A program made the translations under genes and the position numbers. From contig NZ_BMJV01000001.1 of NCBI RefSeq assembly GCF_014643635.1, positions 1,060,925-1,124,924 of the forward strand: a stretch of DNA of 64,000 bases. Direction: 5' to 3'. The stretch's first letter is position 1; each line of letters opens with the position of its first letter. The stretch comes from Salipiger pallidus (GTDB taxonomy: Bacteria > Pseudomonadota > Alphaproteobacteria > Rhodobacterales > Rhodobacteraceae). The notes below the pieces were generated by a model that searched no databases, was not told where the DNA came from, and worked only from the letters and a program-made list of their open reading frames with translations. This document shows, one piece after another, positions 44,345 to 54,182 of this stretch.

Positions 44345-44944
44345 TCAGGCCCCGAGGATCAGCTTCGCGGCGATCGCCCACATGACCACCCCGATCCCGG
44401 CATCGAGCATCTGCCAGGCGCGCGGCCGGGCAAAGACCGGCGCCAGCAGCCGTGCCCCGTAGCCAAGGGTGAAGAAGAACAGGAACGACCCCGCCATCGC
44501 CCCGGCGGCAAAGCCTGCCTGGTGATCATACTGCGCCGACACGCTGCCCAGCAGCACCACCGTGTCGAGGTAGACATGCGGGTTGAGCCATGTGAGCGCC
44601 AGGCAGGTCAGCACCGCCTGCCGCAGGCTGCCCGCGCTGGCCCCTGCCTTCAGGCTTTCGCCCCCGCGCCACGCGGCAAGGAAACTGCGCGCGCCGTACC
44701 ACAGCAGGAAGGCTGCGCCGAACCAGCGCATTGCGGTCTCGAACCATGGCGCTGCCTGCGACAGGCTGCCAAAGCCCGTGACCCCCGCAAGGATCAGCAG
44801 CGCATCTGACAGCGCGCAGACGAGGCACACCGCGAAGACGTGGCTGCGCGCCAGCCCCTGCCGCAGCACGAAGGCGTTCTGCGCCCCGATCGCAAGGATC
44901 AGCGACAGGCCGAGCCCCAGCCCGGCCAGCATCGACTGCAGCAT
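44345..44944 (-). CDS. LysE-family amino-acid exporter (ArgO-like)
   Basis: A 199-aa membrane protein with five to six helices. The N-terminal 'LGLGLSLILAIGAQNAFVLRQGL' is the diagnostic LysE/ArgO motif (GAQNAFVLRQG), and 'CLALTWLNPHVYLDTVVLLGSV' is the second signature. Exports basic amino acids in known relatives. It lies 23 bp downstream of pepN on the same strand, a reasonable coupling of peptide breakdown with amino-acid export. Confidence 0.92.
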   Translation of the reverse strand: MLQSMLAGLGLGLSLILAIGAQNAFVLRQGLARSHVFAVCLVCALSDALLILAGVTGFGSLSQAAPWFETAMRWFGAAFLLWYGARSFLAAWRGGESLKAGASAGSLRQAVLTCLALTWLNPHVYLDTVVLLGSVSAQYDHQAGFAAGAMAGSFLFFFTLGYGARLLAPVFARPRAWQMLDAGIGVVMWAIAAKLILGA

Positions 44945-44967
44945 CGTACCCTCTCCCTATCGCCGGC

Positions 44968-47517
44968 TCAGGACAGCAGGCGGGTGACCATTTCGGTCAC
45001 GTCGCGCGACAGGCCGGGACGGGCGGCGATGCGTTCAAGCTGCTCTTTCATCAGCGCCTGACGTCCCGCGTCGTAGCGTTTCCACGTCTGGAACACCGAG
45101 CACATACGGGCGGTGGTCTGCGGGTTCTTTTCGTCCAGCTTGATGAGCCAGTCCGCCAGCAGCCGGTAGCCGCTGCCATCCGCCCGGTGGAAGCCCGCGT
45201 GGTTCATGGCGAGGCTGCCGAACACCGCGCGGAAACGGTTGGGGTTCTTCCAGTCGAAATCGGGCAGCTTTGTCAGCGCCTCAGCGCGGGCGGCGGCATT
45301 GGCGGGCTCGGTGGCCGCGACCTGAAGCGCGAACCACTTGTCCATCACCAGCCGGTCGCCGCTCCATTGCTTACGGAAGGCAGCAAGCGCCTTATCCTCG
45401 GCCCCGGCGCGGATAAGGCAGGACAGCGCCCCCAGTTGCAGCGTCATGTTGTCCGCCGCATCAAACTGCGTCTGCGCCGCCGCGCCGCCGTCCAGCCGGG
45501 TGCGAAGGGCAAGGATCGCGCCGCCAAGGCTGCGCTTGCCCGCCTGCTCGGCACCGGGATCGAAGGGGGCATCCACCCACATCTTGTCCGCGATCTCGGG
45601 CAGCACGCTCGCCCAGCGCTGCGCCATTGCGTCGCGCAGTGCCTCGGAGGCGGCGTGGATGGCGTCGGGATCGGGCGTGATGTCCCGGCTGTGCAGCAGC
45701 TGCGCCAGTTCGGCCTGCGTCGGCAGCGCCAGCATCATCGCCCGGAACGCGGGGTCGAGCGCATCATCACGCACCACCTCGCCGAGCGCGTCGATCCATG
45801 CAAGATCCGGCTCCGAGCCTTGGATGATCATGTCCACAAGGCACTCGCGGCCCAGATCGCGGCTGGCTTCCCAGCGGTTGAAGGCGTCGGTGTCATGGGC
45901 CAGCAGGAAGCGCTTTTCATCCGCCGAGGTCTCGCGGTCGAGCACCACCGGGGCAGAAAAGCCGCGCAGGATCGACGGCACTGGCTTGGCGCTGAGCCCC
46001 TCGAAGGCAAAGCTCTGGGTGGCTTCGGTCATCTCAAGCACGGTGGTCGGCACCACCTCGTCGCCATTGGGGTTCAGAAGGCCGACCGCAATGGGCAGCA
46101 CCTGCGGCAGCTTGTCGGGCTGGCCGGGGGTGGGAGGCGTCTCTTGCGTGAAGGTCAGGGTGTAGATGCCGTCCTCGAAAGTCTCGGAGACTTTCAGATG
46201 CGGCGTTCCGGATTGGGAATACCAGCGTTTGAACTGCGCCAGATCGCGGCCCGTGGCATCCTCGAACACCTGCAGCCAGTCCTCGATGGTGCAGGCCTGC
46301 CCGTCATGGCGGTCGAAATAGAGATCGAGCGCCTTGGCATAGGCCTCGTCCCCGACCAGCCGCTTGAGCATGCCGATCACCTCGGCGCCCTTCTCGTAGA
46401 CGGTGGCGGTGTAAAAGTTGTTGATCTCCTGAAAGCTCTCGGGGCGAACCGGGTGCGACAGGGGGCCCTGGTCCTCGGGGAACTGGCGGGCACGCAGGTC
46501 GATGACATCGCCGATGCGCTTGACCTCGGCTGAGCGCATATCGCTGGTGAACTGGCTGTCGCGGTAGACCGTCAGCCCTTCCTTGAGGCACAGCTGGAAC
46601 CAGTCGCGGCAGGTAATGCGGTTGCCGGTCCAGTTGTGGAAATACTCGTGGGCGATGATCGCCTCGATACGCTCGAAATTCGCGTCGGTCGAGGTTTCGG
46701 GCGACGCCAGAACGCAGGAGCTGTTGAAGATGTTCAGCCCCTTGTTCTCCATCGCGCCCATGTTGAAATCATCCACGGCGACGATATTGAAGATATCGAG
46801 ATCGTATTCCCGCCCGTAGACCTCTTCGTCCCACTTCATCGACGCGATGAGGCTCTCCATCCCCCAGGCGCATTTGCCCTCGTCACCGGGGCGCACCCAG
46901 ATGTTCAGCTCGACCTCCTTGCCCGAGGCGGTGGTGAAGCTCCCGGGATGGTTCACGAGGTCACCGGCGACCAGCGCGAAGAGATAGGCGGGCTTGGGCC
47001 ACGGATCGTGCCATTCCGCCCAGCCCTCGCCCGAGGCGACGGGGTTGCCGTTGGACAGCTTCACCCGCTCATCACCTTCGATGCGCACAGTGAAGGTCGC
47101 CATGACATCGGGCCGGTCAGGATAGTAGGAGATCTTGCGGAAGCCTTCCGCCTCGCACTGGGTGCAGTACATGCCGTTCGACATGTAAAGCCCCTCGAGC
47201 GCGAAGTTCTCGGCCGGCGCGATCTCGACCTCGGCCTCCCAAGTGAAGGCACCCTCGGGGACAGCGCAGCGCAGACCCTCGGCGGTCAGCTCGGGGGTCA
47301 CTGGCGCGCCGTCGATGGACGCGGAGATCAGACGCAGATCCTCACCATGCAGAAAGAACTCGGGGTGTTCCGCCCCGGGGGTCGGCTCGAACCGGATGCG
47401 CGAGCGCACGCGCGTCGCGGTAGGATCAAGCCTGACGGTAAGGTGAACATCCGCGATATGCCATCCGAAGGGCTTGTAATCGCTAAGGTATACGGTCTGC
47501 GGGCTGGCGTCTTTCAT
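44968..47517 (-). CDS. pepN: Aminopeptidase N
   Basis: An 849-aa M1-family zinc aminopeptidase. The exopeptidase motif is 'NMGAMENKGLNIFN' (about 252-265), and HExxH plus 18 Glu is 'IIAHEYFHNWTGNRITCRDWFQLCLKEGLTVY' (about 287-318). The C-terminal alpha-helical domain is of the E. coli PepN (DUF3458) type. The ATG at 47517 follows AAGGA seven bases upstream; the frame extends to 47658 but has no better site. It clips N-terminal residues from peptides in the cytosol. Confidence 0.95.
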   Translation of the reverse strand: MKDASPQTVYLSDYKPFGWHIADVHLTVRLDPTATRVRSRIRFEPTPGAEHPEFFLHGEDLRLISASIDGAPVTPELTAEGLRCAVPEGAFTWEAEVEIAPAENFALEGLYMSNGMYCTQCEAEGFRKISYYPDRPDVMATFTVRIEGDERVKLSNGNPVASGEGWAEWHDPWPKPAYLFALVAGDLVNHPGSFTTASGKEVELNIWVRPGDEGKCAWGMESLIASMKWDEEVYGREYDLDIFNIVAVDDFNMGAMENKGLNIFNSSCVLASPETSTDANFERIEAIIAHEYFHNWTGNRITCRDWFQLCLKEGLTVYRDSQFTSDMRSAEVKRIGDVIDLRARQFPEDQGPLSHPVRPESFQEINNFYTATVYEKGAEVIGMLKRLVGDEAYAKALDLYFDRHDGQACTIEDWLQVFEDATGRDLAQFKRWYSQSGTPHLKVSETFEDGIYTLTFTQETPPTPGQPDKLPQVLPIAVGLLNPNGDEVVPTTVLEMTEATQSFAFEGLSAKPVPSILRGFSAPVVLDRETSADEKRFLLAHDTDAFNRWEASRDLGRECLVDMIIQGSEPDLAWIDALGEVVRDDALDPAFRAMMLALPTQAELAQLLHSRDITPDPDAIHAASEALRDAMAQRWASVLPEIADKMWVDAPFDPGAEQAGKRSLGGAILALRTRLDGGAAAQTQFDAADNMTLQLGALSCLIRAGAEDKALAAFRKQWSGDRLVMDKWFALQVAATEPANAAARAEALTKLPDFDWKNPNRFRAVFGSLAMNHAGFHRADGSGYRLLADWLIKLDEKNPQTTARMCSVFQTWKRYDAGRQALMKEQLERIAARPGLSRDVTEMVTRLLS

Positions 47518-47638
47518 TGCGAGATCCTTCGAAGATGGCGCGCCCCCGGAACAGGGCAGTTTCCCAAGTGTTAGGACGGCAAGAGCAGCGCCACAACCGC
47601 GCAGCCGCAAGTTCTGTAACCAGAGAGGAGGCCCTTCG

Positions 47639-47890
47639 ATGTCCGCACCGGATACCAATGTGAAACGTCAGGAAAAACAGCACAAGGCACCACTTCTGGG
47701 CATGTGGGTCGGACTTGGCTTTGTCGCCCTGCTCTTCGTGGGATGGCTGTTTTACGTGGCCGCCGATGGCAGCGAAGAAGAGCAGACCCCCGAAACGGGC
47801 AGCACAGTCGAACAGACTGAAGAGGTGTCGCCTACCACCTCCGACAGCGACAACGCTCAGACCACGACCGCCCCCGCCGCCGAAGAGTAA
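47639..47890 (+). CDS. Small single-pass membrane protein, unknown function
   Basis: An 83-aa protein. A charged N-terminus (KRQEKQHK) leads to one membrane helix 'MWVGLGFVALLFVGWLFYVAA', followed by an acidic Thr/Glu-rich tail (EEEQTPETGSTVEQTEEV...). An AGAGAGGAGG ribosome site lies just upstream of ATG 47639. Divergent from pepN. No domain or function recognised. Confidence 0.7.
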   Translation: MSAPDTNVKRQEKQHKAPLLGMWVGLGFVALLFVGWLFYVAADGSEEEQTPETGSTVEQTEEVSPTTSDSDNAQTTTAPAAEE

Positions 47891-47908
47891 CCTGACTTCC
47901 AGCATGCA

Positions 47909-47940
47909 AAGGCCGCCACCGATGTCCTCGGGGCGGCCTT
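47909..47940. terminator. Hairpin between the small membrane protein and the lytic transglycosylase
   Basis: Perfect AAGGCCGCC/GGCGGCCTT stem between convergent genes; short A and T flanks on either side suggest a bidirectional terminator. Confidence 0.7.
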
Positions 47941-47966
47941 ACGCTGCTGTTGCCTGTAGTTCGGAC

Positions 47967-48899
47967 TTATTCGAAGCGAGCGCCATGCTCCGCTGCCGGC
48001 AGCAAGCTGCCTGACGTAGCGATGACCGGAGCCGACATTTGCGACGGGCGCAGGATCGCGCCGTTCACGTTGTAGGTGATGACGCCGTCCGGGTTCGGCA
48101 GCACAGGCTCGGCATGGCCCATCGACGACAGGATCGGCGAACGGGTTGTGGGCACTGACGCTTTAGCAGGCACCACACGCGGCACTATGGGCGGACGCGC
48201 CTCGGCCATGACGACCGGCTTGCTCCATGCATCAGGACGCGGCACCGGACGCAGCGACCGGGCAAGACCGGTGCAGAAGGGCTGCGAGCGGGTCCAGGCG
48301 ATCATGTCCTCGCGTTTGGTGCGGGAATGGAACGGGCCCCAGTCGGCAGCAACGCCGCGCATGTTCTGGCTAACCACGCCATCCCGAGCCACAGTGCGGG
48401 CCATGATGCGCAGACCGCAGGACAGGTTGAGCGCGGGATTTTTCAGCGCTTCGCCGGAACGTGCCTGGCAGCCATAAGCGCGCGCTGTGGACGGCAGGAT
48501 CTGCAAGAGGCCGTACCAGCGGCCTCCCCCACCCACGACAGCTGGACGATATGTGCTTTCGTGCTTGGCAAGGGTCGAGACAAGGCCAACCCAGAACGCC
48601 TCGCGCTGGTCGCGGCCCGCGGTCTCGTAGGTGGGGCACCAGGTCGAAATGTCCGTGGGCACGATCTCAGGGAGGTTGGCGGCAGGACCGCGCAGCGCGG
48701 CCAGCGCGGCCACGGACCAGTTGGTCCGCCCCCCGGCAGTGCCCCAGCGGGCCTTGGGAATCTTCATACGACGCGCCTGGGGGCGCGGCGAGGTGTCGAC
48801 GGCATGCACGCTCAGCTTCGGCGGCATCATCATGGGTTCGGCGGTCGCGACACTGGCGCAGAGCAGCGTGGCAACCATGACAAGGGTACGTGGCAGCAT
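47967..48899 (-). CDS. Exported lytic transglycosylase, SLT domain
   Basis: A 310-aa protein. The signal peptide 'LVMVATLLCASVATAEP' has cleavage near ATA. An SLT/lysozyme-like domain follows with the catalytic Glu in 'LVSTLAKHESTYRPAVVGGGGRWYGLLQILPSTARAYGC' and 'NPALNLSCGLRIMAR'. The C-terminal third is Pro/Val-rich and probably unstructured. ATG 48899 gives a clean signal peptide; the long upstream open frame is ignored. It cleaves the MurNAc-GlcNAc glycan bond in the periplasm. Confidence 0.87.
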   Translation of the reverse strand: MLPRTLVMVATLLCASVATAEPMMMPPKLSVHAVDTSPRPQARRMKIPKARWGTAGGRTNWSVAALAALRGPAANLPEIVPTDISTWCPTYETAGRDQREAFWVGLVSTLAKHESTYRPAVVGGGGRWYGLLQILPSTARAYGCQARSGEALKNPALNLSCGLRIMARTVARDGVVSQNMRGVAADWGPFHSRTKREDMIAWTRSQPFCTGLARSLRPVPRPDAWSKPVVMAEARPPIVPRVVPAKASVPTTRSPILSSMGHAEPVLPNPDGVITYNVNGAILRPSQMSAPVIATSGSLLPAAEHGARFE

Positions 48900-49194
48900 G
48901 TGGCGAGAGATGCCACACGCCCCTTCGCGGGTAAAGATGGGCGCCCCTCCCGCCTCGTGCGCCATCGGCAACAATCCGTGCCCGCATGGGTAAGCTATTG
49001 TTAAACCGGCAGTCCGCAGGCTCGGCGGGGTGGCGGATTGCCGCCGGTTCTTCTTGCAGGGGTCAAGAATGCGCCCCAATCCGGGCGCAGACTGACGGCT
49101 GAACACCCCTTCGGCCTCCCCCCTCACCTGGCAGCCCCGCCGCCAAACCACCAGCCTCCGCCGCCCCAAGCCCCTCCCCCAGAGCCCCTGCCCC

Positions 49195-50505
49195 ATGCCC
49201 TTCACCGTCCGCGCCCTGTCGCAGAAACTGCTGTCCCTGCGAGACCGGGCGAAACGCCCTGATGATCCCGCCAAGGCCAACGCCCCAGACAGCGATGCCT
49301 TGGGCCACCCACGGGTGCATATCCCGATGCGCGACATCCCGCCCGACGCGTCCGAGCAGTCGCGGCTTTGGCTGCAAGGCAGGTTTTTGGCCCGGCAGGA
49401 AAACTGGGAGGCACTGGCCCGCGGCCTGCGCGAGGCCGATCAGGACCGCGCAGGCACCATCGGCGGCACCCCTGTTGCCCGGCTTCTGGCCGAAGGCGCC
49501 TGTTCGGACGCGCTCGACACGGCCATCGTCGCAGTATCGCGCAATGACGCGATCGCGGCGCGGGCGGCCCTGTTCGCTCTTAGCGACGACCTTGCCGATG
49601 GCGGCGGCGATCCATGGCTCGCGGGGATGCTCGCGCGGGCCCATGTGGCAGTGGCCCGAGGCTGGACCGCTGCGTCCGGGGCATCCGCTTCGACGCCCCA
49701 GCGCAGCGATGCCCGCGCCCAGCACCTCGAAACCGCCGCCCGGCTACTGGCAGGGTTCGACCCCATCGAGTACGATTCCCCCGCGCTCGCAGAGCTGCGG
49801 TGCGCCCTACTAGAGCTCGGCCCCCGGCCAAGATCGCGCGTGGCGGATGATTACGAGGATCTCATCGACCTTTCGCCGGCTTGCCCGGACCACATGCGCG
49901 CCCTTGGCCGGGACCTCATGCCCGACCGCTTCGGCAGCTGGACACTGATCGACCGCGAGGCGCGCCGTACCGCCGGGCGGCTTTCGGATGTTTGGGGTGC
50001 TGGCGCCTATGTCTGGGTGTGGTTCGACGTGCTGGCCAGTGGCGAGGCCAGGGCCTTCGCCCAGGTCGATCCCGAACTTTTCGCCGAGGGGCTGCACGAC
50101 ATCCTGCATCGCCGCCCCGACCAGCACATGGCCAACCTGCTTGCCGCCTATTGTGGCCTGACCTTGTCGGGCGCGGCCGAGCCTGGCTCGGCCCAGGCGC
50201 GGATCTGCGACTGCTTCGGCTGGATCGTGCAGGACCACCTGCGCGAGATCCACCCAGGGCTCTGGGCCGCGGCCCGCCCGATCCCCGGCAAAGCCGACGA
50301 AGCCGAGACCCTGCGCCGCGGCAGCAGTCGCGCGGTGTCGACCCTCGCCGAACATTTCGCACACCAATTGCGCCTTGGCCGGCAGGTGCATTTCAACGAT
50401 GCTGGGGTGACGCTGTCGCCTGACTCCTGCACCCTTGCCCCCTGTGGTTCTCTGGCGTATCCCCGTGCCGATCAGCGGAACGAGGATAGGCGATGCTTGA
50501 CCTGA
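49195..50505 (+). CDS. Unknown 436-aa protein overlapping gatB
   Basis: No family recognised. The protein is rich in Ala and Asp, with helical segments that look repeat-like: '[30 protein letters not shown]' followed by '[20 protein letters not shown]', reminiscent of TPR/SEL1-type arrays, then '[37 protein letters not shown]'. It has no signal peptide. Its last 13 nt overlap the gatB start (50493), so translation is probably coupled. The C-terminal ~25 residues look like readthrough sequence, and the 'real' conserved end may be shorter. Confidence 0.72.
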   Translation: MPFTVRALSQKLLSLRDRAKRPDDPAKANAPDSDALGHPRVHIPMRDIPPDASEQSRLWLQGRFLARQENWEALARGLREADQDRAGTIGGTPVARLLAEGACSDALDTAIVAVSRNDAIAARAALFALSDDLADGGGDPWLAGMLARAHVAVARGWTAASGASASTPQRSDARAQHLETAARLLAGFDPIEYDSPALAELRCALLELGPRPRSRVADDYEDLIDLSPACPDHMRALGRDLMPDRFGSWTLIDREARRTAGRLSDVWGAGAYVWVWFDVLASGEARAFAQVDPELFAEGLHDILHRRPDQHMANLLAAYCGLTLSGAAEPGSAQARICDCFGWIVQDHLREIHPGLWAAARPIPGKADEAETLRRGSSRAVSTLAEHFAHQLRLGRQVHFNDAGVTLSPDSCTLAPCGSLAYPRADQRNEDRRCLT

Positions 50506-52007
50506 CATTCGAAGCCCCGAAACCCAAGGTGATCGCCGGGGCAAAACACGACTGGGAACTTGTGATCGGCATGGAGATCCACGCCCAGGTTGCCAGCCAG
50601 GCCAAGCTGTTCTCGGGGGCATCCACCACCTTCGGCGCCGAGCCCAACTCCAACGTGTCCTTCGTGGACGCGGCGATGCCCGGCATGCTGCCGGTGATCA
50701 ACGAATACTGCATCGAGCAGGCGGTGCGCACGGGCCTTGGCCTCAAGGCCGAGATCAACCTGAAATCCGCCTTCGACCGCAAGAACTACTTCTATCCGGA
50801 CCTTCCGCAGGGCTACCAGATTTCCCAGCTCTACCACCCGCTGGTGGGCGAGGGTGAGGTCATCGTGGACATGGAGCCGGGCATCGCCCGTCTCGTGCGG
50901 ATCGAACGCATCCACGTGGAACAGGACGCGGGCAAGTCGATCCACGACATGGATCCCAACATGTCCTTCGTGGACCTCAACCGCACCGGCGTGGCGCTGA
51001 TGGAGATCGTCAGCCGCCCCGACATCCGCGGCCCCGAAGAGGCCGCCGCCTACGTGCTGAAACTGCGCCAGATCCTGCGCTATCTCGGGACCTGCGACGG
51101 CAACATGCAGAACGGCAACCTGCGCGCGGACGTGAACGTGTCTGTCTGCCGTCCTGGCCAGTACGAGAAGTACCAGGAAACCCAGGATTTCAGCCATCTC
51201 GGCACGCGCTGCGAGATCAAGAACATGAACTCCATGCGGTTCATCCAGATGGCCATCGACTACGAGGCCAAGCGCCAGATCGCCATCCTCGAAGCGGGCG
51301 GCAGCATCGATCAGGAAACCCGGCTCTACGATCCGGACAAGAACGAGACGCGTTCCATGCGGTCCAAGGAAGAGGCGCATGATTACCGCTACTTCCCCGA
51401 CCCCGACCTGCTCCCGCTCGAGATCGAGCAGGCTTGGGTGGACGACATCGCCGCCACCCTGCCGGAACTGCCGGACGCCAAGAAGACGCGCTTCGTCAAG
51501 GACTTCGGCCTGTCGGAATACGATGCCGGCGTCCTCACTGCCGAGGTGGTGAACGCCGCCTATTTCGAAGAGGTCGCGGCCACCGCAGGCGACGGCAAGC
51601 TCGCGGCCAACTGGGTCATCAACGAGCTCTTCGGCCGCCTCAAGAAGGAAGGCCACGACATCACCGAAAGCCCGGTCTCCCCGGCGCAGCTGGCGGGGAT
51701 CGTGCGGCTTATCAAGTCGGACGCAATTTCCGGCAAGATCGCCAAGGACCTCTTCGAGATCGTCTACACCGAAGGTGGCGATCCCGAGACCATCGTCGAA
51801 GAGCGCGGCATGAAGCAGGTGACCGACACCGGCGCGATCGAGACCGCCGTGGACGAGATCATCGCCGCCAACCCCGCGCAGGTCGAGAAGGCCAAGCAGA
51901 ACCCCAAGCTCGCGGGCTGGTTCGTGGGTCAGGTGATGAAGGCCACCGGCGGCAAGGCCAACCCCAAGGCGGTCAACGATATCGTCGCGAAGAAGCTGGC
52001 CGAGTAA
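50493..52007 (+). CDS. gatB: Asp/Glu-tRNA(Asn/Gln) amidotransferase subunit B
   Basis: A 504-aa protein. '[22 protein letters not shown]' and '[13 protein letters not shown]'-type '[13 protein letters not shown]' with '[18 protein letters not shown]' are GatB hallmarks, and the C-terminal ~150 residues are the YqeY-like tail domain that binds tRNA. GatCAB amidates mis-charged Glu-tRNA(Gln) and Asp-tRNA(Asn). gatA and gatC are not nearby, as usual in alphaproteobacteria. A strong terminator follows at 52044-52077. Confidence 0.97.
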   Translation: MLDLTFEAPKPKVIAGAKHDWELVIGMEIHAQVASQAKLFSGASTTFGAEPNSNVSFVDAAMPGMLPVINEYCIEQAVRTGLGLKAEINLKSAFDRKNYFYPDLPQGYQISQLYHPLVGEGEVIVDMEPGIARLVRIERIHVEQDAGKSIHDMDPNMSFVDLNRTGVALMEIVSRPDIRGPEEAAAYVLKLRQILRYLGTCDGNMQNGNLRADVNVSVCRPGQYEKYQETQDFSHLGTRCEIKNMNSMRFIQMAIDYEAKRQIAILEAGGSIDQETRLYDPDKNETRSMRSKEEAHDYRYFPDPDLLPLEIEQAWVDDIAATLPELPDAKKTRFVKDFGLSEYDAGVLTAEVVNAAYFEEVAATAGDGKLAANWVINELFGRLKKEGHDITESPVSPAQLAGIVRLIKSDAISGKIAKDLFEIVYTEGGDPETIVEERGMKQVTDTGAIETAVDEIIAANPAQVEKAKQNPKLAGWFVGQVMKATGGKANPKAVNDIVAKKLAE

Positions 52008-52043
52008 GACGGCACGCGCAAGGCTCAGAGATTGACGTTTGTG

Positions 52044-52077
52044 AAACGCCCGGGAGAACACTTCTCCCGGGCGTTTT
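52044..52077 (+). terminator. Terminator of gatB
   Basis: Long perfect stem AAACGCCCGGGAGA/TCTCCCGGGCGTTT with a small loop and trailing T's, 37 bp after the stop. Confidence 0.9.
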
Positions 52078-52374
52078 CTCGCGGCCTGCGCGCGTGTCCT
52101 GTCCACGCTCAGTATTGGCGCGGCTTGGCTCTAAGAAAGCGGCGCGCAGACGCTCCCAACCCGCCCGGATCCAAGGCGAAGCCGCCGCGTATCGCCGGCC
52201 TGCCCCTCGGGCTGGTGATTGTCTGACGCACGCGCCCTTTGTCGAGGTCTGTTGGATTTGGCCGGGATAAACCGAGATGTCCGGAGGCTCCTTTTCCATC
52301 CCGCGAACCGGCGATGCGTGGCTGGAATTTCTTGGCCTGCGAAGCGCCGCAAAACCTTGTCCCGAATATGAAAA
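52078..52374. other. Intergenic region between gatB and the DEAD-box helicase terminators
   Basis: About 300 bp between two convergent terminators. No gene or RNA could be supported; the short frames present have no ribosome sites or recognisable products. Confidence 0.5.
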
Positions 52375-52402
52375 GCTCCGCCCGAGAGGTCTCGGGCGGA
52401 GC
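52375..52402 (-). terminator. Terminator of the DEAD-box helicase gene
   Basis: Perfect 13-bp palindromic stem GCTCCGCCCGAGA/TCTCGGGCGGAGC followed on the minus strand by TTTT. Confidence 0.85.
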
Positions 52403-52453
52403 GATCATGTTCTGTAGCATGAGTGTCAGATGATGTGACGGCTCTGGCTAACC

Positions 52454-53809
52454 TCAGGCCGCGCGCCGACGGCGACGCTGTCCTTGGCCAGCATTGCCAC
52501 CGCCGGGCTTGCCGTGTGCTTCGTGCTTGGGACCGGCAGGCTTGCCGCCACGGCCACCGCCGCCGCCGCCGCCACGGGGACCACCGCGGCCACGGCCGCC
52601 GCCACCACCACCGCCACCGCCGCCGCGACGACGACGGGCACCGCCACCACCTTCGGTCAGCGCAGCGGGCGCTTCACCAGAGGCCACGGGGATGTCGATC
52701 TTCATCAGGCGCTGGATCTGGCGCAGCAGGTCCGCTTCGTCGTCGTCACAGAAGGCGATCGCCTCGCCTTCACGGCCTGCGCGGGCGGTCCGCCCGATGC
52801 GGTGAACATAGTTGTCCGGCACTTCGGGCAGGTCGTAGTTGACCACGTAGGCAACGCCCGGGATGTCGATCCCGCGCGCCGCCACGTCGGTGGCCACCAG
52901 CACGTTGATGTCACCGTCACGGAAGGCCTTGATGGCACGGTCGCGCTGGCCTTGCGATTTGTTGCCGTGGATCGAGGCGGCGTTGAACCCGTCTGCCACG
53001 AGGCCCTTCATCAGACGCTCGGCGCCGTGCTTGGTGCGCGAGAAAACCAGCGTCAGCGCGCCCATGTCCGCCCGCAGCACTTCGCGCAGCTTGGCCGGTT
53101 TCGCGGCCTTGTCGACGAAGTGCACCGACTGGGTGATCTTGTCAGCGGCCTTGCCCGGAGGCGACACCTGCACCTTGCGCGGGTTGGTCAGGTAGGCGGC
53201 GGACAGCTCTTCCATCTGCTTGGACATGGTGGCCGAAAACAGCATGGTCTGGCGCGGCGTGCCCAGCTGCGGCGCGATGCGGCGCAGCGCGTGGATGAAG
53301 CCGAGGTCGAGCATCTGGTCCGCTTCGTCCAGCACCAGCTGGCGCACGGTCGAAAGGTCAATGGCCTTGCGGTCCATCAGGTCGATAAGACGACCGGGCG
53401 TCGCAATGACGATGTCGGTGCCACGGGCAAGGAAGTTGATCTGCCGGTTGATGGACTGACCACCGACCACGGTGCCGACGCGCAGCTTGGTGCCTTCGGT
53501 CAGCACCTTGAGGTTGTCGGCGATCTGGTTGACCAGCTCGCGGGTGGGGGCAAGGACCAGCGCCTTGACGGTCTTGGGCGCGGGTTTGCCCGGCTGGGCC
53601 AGCAGGCCATCAATCAGCGGCAGGCCAAAGGCCAGCGTCTTGCCAGTGCCGGTCTGGGCAAGACCCATGACGTCATGGCCTTCCAGCGCAAGCGGGATCG
53701 CGGCGTTCTGGATCGGTGTGGGTTCGGTAAAGCCGTTGCGCTTGAGTGCCTCGGCGAGGGTCGGCGCGAGGCCGAGCATGTCAAAATCGAACAAGTGGTA
53801 TCCTGTCAT
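52454..53809 (-). CDS. DEAD-box RNA helicase (RhlE-like) with Gly/Arg-rich tail
   Basis: A 451-aa helicase. The Q motif is 'NGFTEPTPIQNAAIPLAL', motif I 'LAQTGTGKTLAFGLPL' (about 53-68), motif II 'LVLDEADQMLDLGF', motif III 'LFSATMSK', and motif VI 'YVHRIGRTARAGREG'. The last ~65 residues are Gly/Arg-rich (RGGPRGGGGGGGR), an RNA-binding tail as in RhlE. The 5' region before the next gene (53810-54182) is long, compatible with a cold-shock type leader, but this is inference. Confidence 0.94.
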   Translation of the reverse strand: MTGYHLFDFDMLGLAPTLAEALKRNGFTEPTPIQNAAIPLALEGHDVMGLAQTGTGKTLAFGLPLIDGLLAQPGKPAPKTVKALVLAPTRELVNQIADNLKVLTEGTKLRVGTVVGGQSINRQINFLARGTDIVIATPGRLIDLMDRKAIDLSTVRQLVLDEADQMLDLGFIHALRRIAPQLGTPRQTMLFSATMSKQMEELSAAYLTNPRKVQVSPPGKAADKITQSVHFVDKAAKPAKLREVLRADMGALTLVFSRTKHGAERLMKGLVADGFNAASIHGNKSQGQRDRAIKAFRDGDINVLVATDVAARGIDIPGVAYVVNYDLPEVPDNYVHRIGRTARAGREGEAIAFCDDDEADLLRQIQRLMKIDIPVASGEAPAALTEGGGGARRRRGGGGGGGGGGRGRGGPRGGGGGGGRGGKPAGPKHEAHGKPGGGNAGQGQRRRRRAA

Positions 53810-54182
53810 GGGCCGCGTCCATCACGGACGTCGGCCATGGGACCAGCCGCCCCGGATGGGCGACATGGCGAGGGTGAGCTGCAGCCTCGGGACGGGCGGG
53901 CGTGTCCCGCGGCGTCCGGCCGAAGCGATCAGAACCCTGCGTGAATGGGAACCGTGAAGGTGCAACGCTGATGAGCCCTCGGTGAGACGCCGTCCATGAC
54001 ATCGGTCAGGGGCAGGCAGAAAGACAGGCTCGGCTAACTCACGCGGCAGCGCAACGTCAGGGCTGCAGATGGTGCATTTTCCGGCATTTGTCAAGCACGG
54101 CGCAACTCTGCCGGGCGTATCGACAAGCCCCACGGCGCGCCCTACCCTTCCAGCATCTGCCCGAGCCCCAAGGAGACGACCC
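53810..54182. other. Divergent intergenic region, DEAD-box helicase / amidohydrolase
   Basis: 373 bp with no gene I can support. It holds the promoters of both divergent genes and an AAGGAGA ribosome site just before the GTG start at 54183. Confidence 0.5.
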
